Positions 6,836 to 14,105 of a stretch of DNA of 24,123 nt are shown in pieces. A program made the translations under genes and the position numbers. This stretch comes from Blastocatellia bacterium (GTDB lineage Bacteria > Acidobacteriota > Blastocatellia > Pyrinomonadales > Pyrinomonadaceae): assembly GCA_013695495.1 (NCBI GenBank), contig JACDAK010000236.1:1-24123 (forward strand). Reading direction: 5' to 3'. How positions within the stretch are numbered: the stretch's first letter is position 1; each line of letters starts with the position of its first letter. The notes below the pieces were generated by a model, which saw only the letters and a program-made list of their open reading frames with translations, had not been told where the DNA came from and searched no databases.

Positions 6836-7895
6836 AGTCAGCCAGTCGCTCCGCTCCCTGCAGTGGAAACGCGTTGTACATGGACGCCCTGATACCGCCC
6901 ACGCTTCGGTGGCCGCGGAGTCCGGCCATTTCATGCGCCTCGGCTTCGGTGCAGAATTTGACTTCAAGATCCTCGGATTGAAGACGAAACGTGACATTCA
7001 TGTTGGATCGCGCTGATGGTTCAACATGCCCCATGTAAAAGCCTTCCGAGTCGTCAATGGCTTTATAAACTATCACCGCCTTTGCTGCATTCGCTCGTTC
7101 GATCGACTCGGTTCCGCCGCGCTCTAACAGCCACTGACACACCAGGCTTATAAGGTATATTCCCCACGTGTTCGGCGTATTCACCATGGAATCTGCCGCC
7201 GCAATTTCCTTGTAATTTAGAAGAGGAATTGCGGCGTCACTCGCTTTCGCCATGAAGTCTCGCCGGATGATGACAACGGTAACGCCGCTGGGCCCGAGAT
7301 TTTTCTGGGCCCCCGCGTACAGGAGGGAATACTTAGTGATGTCGATCTGTTTCGAAAGTATATTTGATGATGCGTCGCAGACGACCGGAACGCCATTGCC
7401 ATCGAGGTCATACGGAAATTCCACCCCGTCTATGGTTTCGTTGGAAGTGTAATGGAGGTACGCCGCATCGCTGCTGAAATCGAGCTGGTTCTGTTCGGGC
7501 ACAGTTCTGAATCCGCTTTGCTCGGAAGAAAATATCTCCCGCACTGCCCCGTATTTACGAGCCTCGCGCTTTGCCTTTACGCTCCATGACCCGGTAACTA
7601 CAAAGTCGGCAGTCTGATCGCGTAAAAGAAAACTCATCGGAACCATAGAGAATTGCATCGTGGCTCCGCCCGGAAGAAACAGTATCTCGTATCGTTCATC
7701 CGCAGACAGCAACATGCGTAGGTGATCTTTTGCCCGCTGCAGAATGTTGCCGAAAAGATCGGAACGATGACTGAGCTCCATTACGCTCATTCCACTGTTC
7801 CCAAATGAGAGCATTTCAGCTTGTGCGCGTGCTAAAACCTCGACCGGCAGCATCGCCGGCCCGGAACTGAAATTATAGATCCTTGATGGTGTCAT
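6804..7895 (-). CDS. serC: Phosphoserine aminotransferase
   Basis: SerC converts 3-phosphohydroxypyruvate and glutamate to phosphoserine in serine synthesis, and can serve in pyridoxal phosphate synthesis. The 363-aa protein begins YNFSSGPAMLPVEVL, the family's opening block, and carries SHRSD, FLPGGATMQF, VTGSWS, HYTSNETIDGVEF and the PLP lysine in YAGAQKNLGPSG (Lys198). The C-terminus has GLRGHRSVGGIRASMYNAF, the conserved phosphate-binding ending. An AGGGGT sequence lies about 8 bases before the ATG. It is convergent with selA, their last 32 bp being shared, with no room for a terminator between them. Serine is the precursor loaded on tRNA(Sec), so the pairing makes metabolic sense, but the two genes are on opposite strands. 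Confidence 0.96.
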   Translation of the reverse strand: MTPSRIYNFSSGPAMLPVEVLARAQAEMLSFGNSGMSVMELSHRSDLFGNILQRAKDHLRMLLSADERYEILFLPGGATMQFSMVPMSFLLRDQTADFVVTGSWSVKAKREARKYGAVREIFSSEQSGFRTVPEQNQLDFSSDAAYLHYTSNETIDGVEFPYDLDGNGVPVVCDASSNILSKQIDITKYSLLYAGAQKNLGPSGVTVVIIRRDFMAKASDAAIPLLNYKEIAAADSMVNTPNTWGIYLISLVCQWLLERGGTESIERANAAKAVIVYKAIDDSEGFYMGHVEPSARSNMNVTFRLQSEDLEVKFCTEAEAHEMAGLRGHRSVGGIRASMYNAFPLQGAERLADFMRDFARRNR

Positions 7896-8066
7896 AGGTC
7901 TTACCCCTAGCCGTGGGTCAAGCTTGGATTTTACAACCCTGATCGGCTTCGCAGCTAATTAGCAAAACTAAGTTTCATTTTTTTATCCCGCTTGGTCTAA
8001 AATAGTGAAAATTGCGAACTTGTAAGATTTTGCCTGCATCTTAGGTTGCAGAAATGCAGATCTCTC

Positions 8067-8080
8067 GGAGGAAAAAAGTG
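8067..8080 (+). promoter_or_regulatory. Ribosome binding site that decides a GTG start
   Basis: GGAGGA (8067-8072) lies 5 bases before the GTG at 8078. The in-frame ATG at 8054 has only a weak site, and using it would place this strong Shine-Dalgarno inside the coding region. The GTG start also gives the cleaner signal peptide. Confidence 0.75.
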
Positions 8081-9370
8081 ATAGGTAAAAAAATCGTTGG
8101 AATATTCCTGACCGCCGCCTTTGTAATGGCGGGCGGCATTAGCGTACTTGCTCAGGGGCAGGCCGTTCAGGGCGTCGTCCGTGTTAAAAAAGCTGATGGG
8201 ACCGAGTCCCCGGCTGCCGGCGTAACCGTCGAAGCGTATCGTACGGATACCGGACGTGGCTCATTGCCTGCCGCGATAACGAATGACAAGGGCGAGTTTT
8301 CATGGGCATCGTTCCCGAGTGGCCACGTGTACGCCCTCTCGGTGAGCGGTCCCGGCGTTGGCCCGAGAATTCAGCCGAATGTTAAAGGCGGCATGACGCA
8401 ACTTGTGATCATTGTAGACGAAGGCGCGGGTGAAAAGCTGACTGAGGCCGAAGTGCGTGAGGTAGCCTCGTTGGCGGGTTTGTCCGAAGCTGAACTGAAG
8501 GCGCTTCAGGCGAAACAACAGGTAGAGATAGAAAAATACAACGCTGAGAAAGCGCGTATAGAAGACACGGCCAAGGTGGTGAATGCGGCACTTCAGGCCG
8601 GGAATGCCGCGTTTAATAGCAAGCCTCCGCAGTATGAAGTTGCAATCGCAAAGTATGACGAAGGGATCGCGGCTCAGCCGGATTTTGCTGGCTCGGCCCC
8701 TGTGCTGCTCAATAACCGCGGCCTTGCATTTCAACGGCGTGCCGTAGAGAACTACAACGCGGCCGCTAAGAATACCGACGCAACGGCTCGGCTCGCCGCG
8801 ATGGCTACGGTCCGTAAGGATTTTGCCGATGCTATGGATTCTTTTCACCGATCCTACACGATTCTTCAGACATCTGAATCGGTGAAGACCGTCAGTGATC
8901 CTAAGATGATAGAAGGCGAACGAGCAAGGGCGCTTTCGATTGCTGTCGAGACGATTGGTTATATGGCGCAGGTCCAGCAGGTTGATGAATCCGTTCTGGA
9001 CAAGGCTAATGAACTTACCGAGGCTTACTTGTCGAGCGGAGCTGACCGAGCCGCTAAAGAACGCGCAATGGTGGCTATCGGAGATGTTCACCGCTCGGCG
9101 GGCGATATGGATCGGGCAGTTGCCGCATATCGCAAGGCACTTGAAACAGCTCCGAAGAATGTTGATGCGATGGCCGGGATCGGCCTTAGCCTTGTAAATT
9201 CAGGCTACGAAAGCGACAGCCGCGAGCAACTGCAGGAAGGCTCAAACTATCTGAATCAGTTCATTAACTCAGCGCCTGACAACCACAAGTTCAAGTCGGA
9301 TGCTAAAGAACTAGTCGAGGCGATAAAGGCCAGCCATAAGATCAACCCTCAGCCTGTTCGTCGCAACTAA
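8078..9370 (+). CDS. Exported TPR protein with N-terminal carboxypeptidase-regulatory-like domain
   Basis: The specific role is unknown. From the GTG start the product is about 430 aa, with a signal peptide (IGKKIVGIFLTAAFVMAGG, cleavage near VLAQG). It is followed by a beta-sandwich region of about 80 residues like the carboxypeptidase regulatory / Cna-B type: QGVVRVKKADGTESPAAGVTVEAY ... ITNDKGEFSWASFPSGHVYALSVSGPGVG. A charged helical linker (LTEAEVREVASLAGLSEAELKALQAKQQVEIEKYN) leads to tetratricopeptide-like repeats, clearest at AIAKYDEGIAAQPDFAG...LLNNRGLAF and AMVAIGDVHRSAGDMDRAVAAYRKALETAPKNVDAMAGIGLSL. It is probably a periplasmic scaffold or assembly factor. A strong terminator follows the stop, so it is separate from the next gene. 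I recall this architecture as common in Acidobacteria. Confidence 0.85.
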   Translation: MIGKKIVGIFLTAAFVMAGGISVLAQGQAVQGVVRVKKADGTESPAAGVTVEAYRTDTGRGSLPAAITNDKGEFSWASFPSGHVYALSVSGPGVGPRIQPNVKGGMTQLVIIVDEGAGEKLTEAEVREVASLAGLSEAELKALQAKQQVEIEKYNAEKARIEDTAKVVNAALQAGNAAFNSKPPQYEVAIAKYDEGIAAQPDFAGSAPVLLNNRGLAFQRRAVENYNAAAKNTDATARLAAMATVRKDFADAMDSFHRSYTILQTSESVKTVSDPKMIEGERARALSIAVETIGYMAQVQQVDESVLDKANELTEAYLSSGADRAAKERAMVAIGDVHRSAGDMDRAVAAYRKALETAPKNVDAMAGIGLSLVNSGYESDSREQLQEGSNYLNQFINSAPDNHKFKSDAKELVEAIKASHKINPQPVRRN

Positions 9371-9392
9371 CAGTCGAACGATCTTTGATCAG

Positions 9393-9423
9393 GACCGGCT
9401 TCTTCGGGGGCCGGTCTTTTTTT
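9393..9423 (+). terminator. Rho-independent terminator with UUCG tetraloop
   Basis: A 10-bp stem (9393-9402 with 9407-9416, including two T-G pairs) closes on TTCG at 9403-9406 through a C-G pair, the very stable cUUCGg loop. Seven T residues follow (9417-9423). It lies 22 bases after the TPR-protein stop. Confidence 0.92.
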
Positions 9424-9491
9424 GTCACAAATTTTATTTCGCCGGTGTATTCATTTCGTAAGGCAGCTAAAAACATTAGATCGGAGGAATT

Positions 9492-10403
9492 ATGAATACC
9501 GTTTTTCAAATCACACGCGGACTCGCGTCTGCATTTATTATTATCGCTTTTGGTTCATTCGTGATCGTCGCTCAGTCTGAGATCAGCGGAACGTGGACGG
9601 CGAAAGTTTCTGAGAAATCACCAGATAAGATCCAGTTGAACTTTGACCGCAGCAACACGGGTGGCGGCCGGCAGAGCAGCGGCAACAGCTTTCTTATCAG
9701 CGAGCTGCCGGGAATCGATAGCCAGACCGTGCGTGCAGGCGGAGGCATTAGATTTCAGCTTGTTCGCGAAGCGGGTACGATAGATTGCGAAGGTTCATTC
9801 CAGGACGGGAAGGGGCGTGGCACTTTTAGATTCGTCGCCAACCCCGGCTATCTTGACGCGATGCTCTTGCGTGGATTCGACTTTACGCAGACGCGTTCCG
9901 ATAGCAAGACCACGACCGAAGACCGCCTGTTTACCGCCGCTCTGCTGGATGTGAAAGTGGCGACCGCGGATGATCTTCGCACTGCGAACTTTCCGAACTT
10001 GGGCGTAGACGATCTGTTCAAGGCGACGATATTCAAGATCGATGGCCGCTACATCTCGGAGATGGCTGCGACCGGGTTTCCGAACCTCACGATGGACGAG
10101 ATCGTGAAAGCACGCATCTTTAAGATCGATGCCGAATTTGTTCGCAGCATCAAGGATATGGGGTTCGGGACCGACAACTTTGAACATCTGGTCAAGTACA
10201 GCATCTTTAAGGTTACGCCGGAATACCTCAATGAACTTCGTGCTGAGGGGCTGACGGAGCTAACTCCGGAAGAGATCGTAAAGCTCCGCATCTTTAGGAT
10301 CGATGGTGCTTACGTTCGGCAGGTCCGTGCTGAGGATCCGAACATTACGGTTGAAAAGATCGTTCAGAGAAAACTTGGGGTTCATCGTGTTCGAGTGAAC
10401 TAG
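9492..10403 (+). CDS. Exported protein with beta domain and five 29-residue repeats
   Basis: Function unknown. The 303-aa product has a signal peptide (residues 1-28, ending VIVAQS), then a Gly/Ser-rich beta region starting EISGTWTAKVSEKSPDKIQLNF with FQLVREAGTIDCEGSF and GRGTFRF. From about residue 155 there are five consecutive units of 28-29 residues, seen at VATADDL, IDGRYISEM, IDAEFVRSI, VTPEYLNEL and IDGAYVRQV. Each has the pattern (I/V)-(D/T)-x-x-(Y/F)-(I/V/L)-x-x-(M/L/I)-x-x-x-G-(F/L)-x-x-L-x-x-(D/E)-x-(I/L)-V-K-x-x-IFK. I recall the same beta domain plus repeats as the C-terminal part of BlaR1/M56-type membrane peptidases in Acidobacteria, where the unit usually reads HGVTPEY. Here it stands alone without the peptidase. 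GGAGG (9483-9487) gives a good ribosome site. Confidence 0.8.
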   Translation: MNTVFQITRGLASAFIIIAFGSFVIVAQSEISGTWTAKVSEKSPDKIQLNFDRSNTGGGRQSSGNSFLISELPGIDSQTVRAGGGIRFQLVREAGTIDCEGSFQDGKGRGTFRFVANPGYLDAMLLRGFDFTQTRSDSKTTTEDRLFTAALLDVKVATADDLRTANFPNLGVDDLFKATIFKIDGRYISEMAATGFPNLTMDEIVKARIFKIDAEFVRSIKDMGFGTDNFEHLVKYSIFKVTPEYLNELRAEGLTELTPEEIVKLRIFRIDGAYVRQVRAEDPNITVEKIVQRKLGVHRVRVN

Positions 10404-10418
10404 AAGGGTTAGGTTTAT

Positions 10419-10456
10419 GAAGAAAGAGGCTGCAGGCGCCGGCGGCCCCTTTCTTC
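10419..10456. terminator. Stem-loop between convergent genes
   Basis: GAAGAAAG (10419-10426) pairs with CTTTCTTC (10449-10456), and after one mismatch the stem continues GGCTGC / GCGGCC around a G+C-rich loop. It fills the gap between the repeat-protein stop (10403) and the yceH stop (10458). There is no proper T-tract, but A/T-rich outer arms may let it act for both strands. Confidence 0.5.
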
Positions 10457-10457
10457 G

Positions 10458-11111
10458 CTATTCGAACTGTTTTCTGAATTCGTTGAACTCATCTTTCAGC
10501 GAGGCACAGACCTCCTTCAGTTGCTCGACCTCTTGTTCGAGAGCCGAAATGCGGTCAGTAGAATTCGCGGATGCCGAATAAGCATGCCTCGCTTCTGCTT
10601 CGACGTATTCGGGCAGTGCACCCGAGAGAAGGTGCGCGTACCTCACCTCTTTTTGGCCGGGGCGGCGTTCGAGCTTCGCGATCAACGGCTCAGGGCGCCC
10701 GGCAAGCGCATCGAGTGTTTCCTGAACTTCCATAACGCCTGAAAAAGCATGAAGCCGTTCGGCGCGGCCGCGTATCTCACCCGGCGTTTGGGCGCCGCGT
10801 AGAAAGAGCAAAGCCATGGCTGCGACTTGGGACTCGTCGAGTTCTAGCACGGACGGGACCATGTGCTTGTATTTCACGGTGCGGCTAGTGCTTCCGTAAA
10901 AGAGATAAACGAGGTTGAGATCGCGCAGGCGGTCGATAGCTGACTGAACTTCGCTTTCGCTGAGCGACAGGACGAGCTCGCGGTTGCTCTTTTGATTGCA
11001 GGCGGCGATCAGAGCGTTCATCGTGAGCGGGTAATACTCGGGAGTGGTCAGCTGTTTTTCTATGAGGCAGCCGAGGACGCGCGTTTCATTTTCGGTTAGG
11101 TTGTAAGGCAT
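10458..11111 (-). CDS. yceH: YceH family protein (DUF480, winged helix)
   Basis: This is a conserved 217-aa protein with two winged-helix domains and no settled biochemical role; it is presumably DNA-binding and cytoplasmic. The start block LTENETRVLGCLIEKQLTTPEYYPLTMNAL (residues 4-33) and ACNQKSNRE are the family's signature, followed by LRGAQTPGEIRGRAERLH in the second domain. The C-terminus ends in a short coiled coil (ISALEQEVEQLKEVCASLKDEFNEF). I chose ATG 11111, with GGAG just before it, because it gives the family's normal start and length; the longer open frame back to 11273 runs into the divergent exonuclease gene and has low-complexity residues. The exonuclease starts 68 bp away on the other strand, so the two share an intergenic region. 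Confidence 0.92.
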   Translation of the reverse strand: MPYNLTENETRVLGCLIEKQLTTPEYYPLTMNALIAACNQKSNRELVLSLSESEVQSAIDRLRDLNLVYLFYGSTSRTVKYKHMVPSVLELDESQVAAMALLFLRGAQTPGEIRGRAERLHAFSGVMEVQETLDALAGRPEPLIAKLERRPGQKEVRYAHLLSGALPEYVEAEARHAYSASANSTDRISALEQEVEQLKEVCASLKDEFNEFRKQFE

Positions 11112-11179
11112 GTTCTCCACGATTGTTACACACGTTCGTATGTTTTTGCGAAAGGCTTTCGTAGCATACAATTCAAGGA

Positions 11180-11761
11180 ATGGAAGTTTTTGTGGCGCGG
11201 ACGGAGCAGGAGATCGCTGAGGCTTACGACAGGTTGTCGGCGGCAACGGTGCTTGGCTGTGACACGGAAACATCGGGGCTCAGTCCGGCTTTCGGGAAGC
11301 TTCTGTCGCTGCAGTTTTCAGAAGGGGAGTTTAACGTTTTGCTGCCGATCAGCGAGGGGGTTGCGCTCGGGCAACTGGCCGATATTTTGAATGATCCGGG
11401 AATCGTAAAGATATTTCATAACGCAAAATTTGATCTTGAATTTCTTAATGATGCGGGAATCGCGACGGCGAATATCTATGACACGATGATCGGAGAGAAG
11501 GTGCTGACGAAAGGAGCGAACCAGTCGGCGTCACTCGCAGATACGCTTTATCGTTATTTTGCGGTCGATCTGGATAAGGCCCCTCGCTCGAAGTTTAACC
11601 GCAACTGGGATGGAGTCTGGACTGATGAACTCGTTCATTACGCACTTGCGGATGTTGTGCATTTGCCGGCGTTAATGAGAGAGCAGCAGGTTTGGCTGCG
11701 GAAACTCGGGCTGGAGAGAGAGTTTGAGCGGCAGATGGCAAAGGTTACAGTTCTTCAATAA
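11180..11761 (+). CDS. Ribonuclease D-like 3'-5' exonuclease (DEDDy)
   Basis: A compact 193-aa protein consisting of a single DEDD exonuclease domain, similar to the catalytic part of RNase D or the proofreading domain of DNA polymerase I, with no HRDC domain. Exo I is GCDTETSGL (Asp28, Glu30), Exo II is HNAKFDLEFL (Asp85) and Exo III is YALADVVHL (Tyr154, Asp158), so all four acidic residues and the DEDDy tyrosine are present. Substrate (RNA or DNA) cannot be decided. The ATG at 11180 matches the usual family start. An AAGGA touches the start codon and a TACAAT lies only 7 bases upstream (11167-11172), so the message may be leaderless or nearly so. It converges on the next gene with a 2-bp gap. 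Confidence 0.88.
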   Translation: MEVFVARTEQEIAEAYDRLSAATVLGCDTETSGLSPAFGKLLSLQFSEGEFNVLLPISEGVALGQLADILNDPGIVKIFHNAKFDLEFLNDAGIATANIYDTMIGEKVLTKGANQSASLADTLYRYFAVDLDKAPRSKFNRNWDGVWTDELVHYALADVVHLPALMREQQVWLRKLGLEREFERQMAKVTVLQ

Positions 11762-11763
11762 AT

Positions 11764-12618
11764 TCATTCCTGAACGTCATCATGCATATCTGCGGTGAAA
11801 TCTTCCATGGTTTCTTCGTTGTTTTTGATCTTTTCCCACAGACGCATCATCCGATCTTGCCCTGGTTGGTTTCCCTCGGCATTGCGATATGGTACCGACC
11901 GCTTCTCGATGTATTTGTGTAATTCCGATTTTACGGTTAGGTAGAACATGAACTCGAAGCAGCCATTGACCAACTCACTGCTGAATTGCAAAACGGAGCT
12001 CGAGATGTCTGCAAGAGTGTCTTCCCAAGATCGGCCGTTACCGAACTTCAGGTATAGAAACTCCATATCGATGGTATCGGCAAATTGGAAATAGTAGGAG
12101 ATCAGTGTGTCACTATCGGCTGACAAAAGGTCGTAGTGTGCGGCCTTTAGTTGAGAAAGAGTACTCCGTGTCATTACGTCATATTCGTCTAAATGAAAGG
12201 CCGCGAAGTTCCGTATTGCCTTCAGGTACTCGCGATGCTGACGGTACTTCTTGTCGTGAATAAGTACACGCAGAGCTTCGAATTCAGGAACACCGAGGTA
12301 GCGGCCTTGGAGCGCTTTCATCACCAACATTCCCTGGTATGTGTAACCGGCAAGAGCGTAAAAAGACCGCTGATACATTCTAGTTCCCGCAGCGGTGTCC
12401 GTCGACCGATAATCTAGATAGCAGTGGGACGCAAAGAGATTTGCATTCAAGACCCTTCCGACCTTGATCATTGCTTGAAAGTCAGGGTTCTTTCTGAGAA
12501 ATGCGAGGCGAGAACCGGCCAGCCTTGCACCCCAAGCCTTCGAGGCCGATGCTTGTGGCGGCGTAATCTTGCGTCTGCGTTTGTTTGGAGATACTTTGCG
12601 TTTTTTTGATACTGCCAT
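11764..12618 (-). CDS. Uncharacterised all-helical protein; possible HEPN-like domain
   Basis: I do not recognise this 284-aa protein. It has a very basic N-terminal tail (KKRKVSPNKRRRK, 5-17), then a long, mostly helical body without signal peptide or membrane helices, and an acidic C-terminus. Residues 136-142 read RNFAAFH, which fits the Rx4-6H pattern with Asn after Arg that marks HEPN RNases, in the setting of helices KYRQHREYLKAIRNFAAFHLDEYD. HEPN proteins are often toxins or defence effectors (AbiU2/AbiV-like), but a motif of this size can occur by chance. Sampled lines of the gene look clearly lower in G+C than its neighbours, and it sits alone between two housekeeping-type genes, both consistent with transfer. 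No partner antitoxin is obvious. ATG 12618 has no good ribosome site. Confidence 0.7.
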   Translation of the reverse strand: MAVSKKRKVSPNKRRRKITPPQASASKAWGARLAGSRLAFLRKNPDFQAMIKVGRVLNANLFASHCYLDYRSTDTAAGTRMYQRSFYALAGYTYQGMLVMKALQGRYLGVPEFEALRVLIHDKKYRQHREYLKAIRNFAAFHLDEYDVMTRSTLSQLKAAHYDLLSADSDTLISYYFQFADTIDMEFLYLKFGNGRSWEDTLADISSSVLQFSSELVNGCFEFMFYLTVKSELHKYIEKRSVPYRNAEGNQPGQDRMMRLWEKIKNNEETMEDFTADMHDDVQE

Positions 12619-12638
12619 GGGATGAAATGATTTTGGGT

Positions 12639-13106
12639 TTACCAGCGATGGTACGCCGGGTGGCCTTCTTTGACGGCGACGAAGGTTCCGCGGCAGGTGT
12701 CGCAGACTTTGCCGTCGGCGATCAGTTCGGCTTCGACGGTCGCACGGTCGTCGGTGGATTCGACAACGCGGGCCTTCAATGTGATCGGCCCGTCTATCGG
12801 TGTCGGCCGGAGCAGCTTGACGTGAAAGTCGGCGGTGACAGTGCAGGGAGCGGTGTCTTCGCCGCGTTTATTCATCAGGTGATATGCCGCGGCCCAGTTT
12901 GAGTGGCAATCGAGCAGGGAGCCTATTATCCCGCCGTTCAAGATGCCCGGGAAAGCCTGATGGTGGGCCTCCGCGTGCCATTCCGCTACTAACTCATCGC
13001 CTTCGGGAAAGCTGCGGATATGTAAGCCTTTTTCATTGGCGGGGCCGCAGCCGAAGCAGATGCCGTTGGGCGAGTAGATGTCCTGAATCGAACGCTCTTC
13101 CTGCAT
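12639..13106 (-). CDS. PaaI-type hotdog-fold thioesterase
   Basis: A 155-aa cytoplasmic protein of the 4HBT/PaaI hotdog superfamily, which hydrolyses acyl-CoA or related thioesters; the natural substrate is unknown. Seen are CFGCGPANEKGLHI (residues 17-30), common in this subgroup, the hotdog helix FPGILNGGIIGSLLDCHSNWAA with the Gly-Gly turn and the Asp expected for the catalytic acid, and a second half FHVKLLRPTPIDGPITLKARV. I prefer ATG 13106 (MQEERSIQDIY); an in-frame ATG at 13124 would add six residues. Neither has a clear Shine-Dalgarno. It is on the same strand as, and 26 bp or more downstream of, the decayed terC. Confidence 0.85.
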   Translation of the reverse strand: MQEERSIQDIYSPNGICFGCGPANEKGLHIRSFPEGDELVAEWHAEAHHQAFPGILNGGIIGSLLDCHSNWAAAYHLMNKRGEDTAPCTVTADFHVKLLRPTPIDGPITLKARVVESTDDRATVEAELIADGKVCDTCRGTFVAVKEGHPAYHRW

Positions 13107-13150
13107 AGCGAAAAAGTTTACCATAGCCGGCGTTCACGCTCGAACTCTCG

Positions 13151-13910
13151 TCATTTCACATTCAGGTGCTCCTCTTTCGGAGGTAAGATCAGGGAGGCGA
13201 CAATTGATGCGGCGATCGTGCCCAAGTGACCATGTAACGGGGAATTTGCCGCCAAAGGCATGCCGACGAATATCAGCACGATAGAAAGGCCGTATTTGAG
13301 CAGATGAAATTTGCCGACCGCACCGGCGAGCATGGAATACATAGCCCGCAGTCCTAGAATGGCGAAGATATTTGAAGTGAAGACGATCAAGGGCTCGGCG
13401 GTTATCGCAAAGATCGCGGGGACTGAATCGACCGCAAAAATAATTTCGGTCATTTCAAAAAATAAGAGCGCAATGAAGAGCGGGGTTGCGGCCCAGCGGC
13501 CGTTCTTGTGTACGAAAAAGTGCTTGCCGTGGAAGCTATGCGTCACCGGCATGAAGCGCTCGAACAGACGAATGAGCGGATTCATTTCAGGATCGATGGC
13601 CTTCTCTTGGGCGAACATCATCTTGAGCCCTGTGAGGATGAGAAAGCCGCCGAAGATGTAGATGATCCAGTGGAACTGCATGAGCCACGCACCGGCGCCG
13701 ATGAAGATGGCGCGGAAGACGAGGGCTCCCATAATTCCGTAGAACAGAACTCGGTGCTGATACTTTGCGGGGACGGCAAAGTATGCAAAACACTACGACG
13801 AACACGAAGATGTTATCAACCGAAAGTGATTTTTCGATGATGTAGCCGGTGAGGAACTCGAGGGAGACGGTCCAGGCGGCAACATCGGGCACGAATCCCG
13901 GTATTGACAT
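13151..13910 (-). pseudogene. TerC/Alx family integral membrane protein, frameshifted and N-terminally truncated
   Basis: Two overlapping frames together encode a TerC/Alx-type membrane protein, a family linked to manganese export and tellurite resistance. The first frame (from ATG 13910) gives VSLEFLTGYIIEKSLSVDNIFVFVVVF and then goes out of frame. The second gives YFAVPAKYQHRVLFYGIMGALVFR through FEMTEIIFAVDSVPAIFAIT and GLRAMYSMLAG, ending at 13151. Removing one A from the AAAA at 13787-13790 (a T on the coding strand) joins them exactly as VVVF-AYFAVP. About 60 N-terminal residues with the first two helices normal for the family are absent, and an in-frame stop lies a little upstream of 13910. 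The one-base shift in a homopolymer could be an assembly error; the missing N-terminus is harder to explain that way. Confidence 0.85.
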
Positions 13911-14098
13911 CAGGCGCTCGTCCTTGGGAAACCACCAGAGGGTGTAACGATAAAGAAGTCGAGAGTTTGTCGTAGGAGACTAATTTTTATGTGAGGCTGT
14001 TCGGCGGTTTCCGGCAGTTCGGGGGGCTGAGGACCTCTTGATGCCACTGGGTGGTCGGCGGCTGCTAAATGCGACAGACCGCAGCCTGAACAGAACAT
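13910..14098 (-). CDS. Short ORF of uncertain reality, with CxxC start
   Basis: A 62-codon open frame starts 7 bp after the DUF4870 gene and its TGA overlaps the ATG of the terC remnant (TGATG). The product begins MFCSGCGLSH, like the first half of a zinc ribbon, but the second CxxC is missing and the rest is a Pro-rich stretch followed by ISLLRQTLDFFIV. I see no match to a family. It may be the scrambled remains of a zinc-ribbon gene lost together with the 5' end of terC, or simply a non-coding open frame. Confidence 0.3.
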   Translation of the reverse strand: MFCSGCGLSHLAAADHPVASRGPQPPELPETAEQPHIKISLLRQTLDFFIVTPSGGFPRTSA

Positions 14099-14105
14099 AC
14101 CTTCT

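Noticed and set aside
8300..9091. 263-codon open frame antisense to the TPR protein
   Set aside because: The plus-strand protein has signal peptide, domains and ribosome site. The antisense frame has no recognisable feature and arises from biased codon use.
11112..11273. Long N-terminal extension of YceH
   Set aside because: It overlaps the divergent exonuclease gene, is low-complexity, and homologues start at MPYNLTENE (11111).
13780..13800. Programmed ribosomal frameshift in terC
   Set aside because: There is no stimulatory hairpin or conserved slippery signal that I can see, and the N-terminus is also missing; mutation or an assembly slip is simpler.
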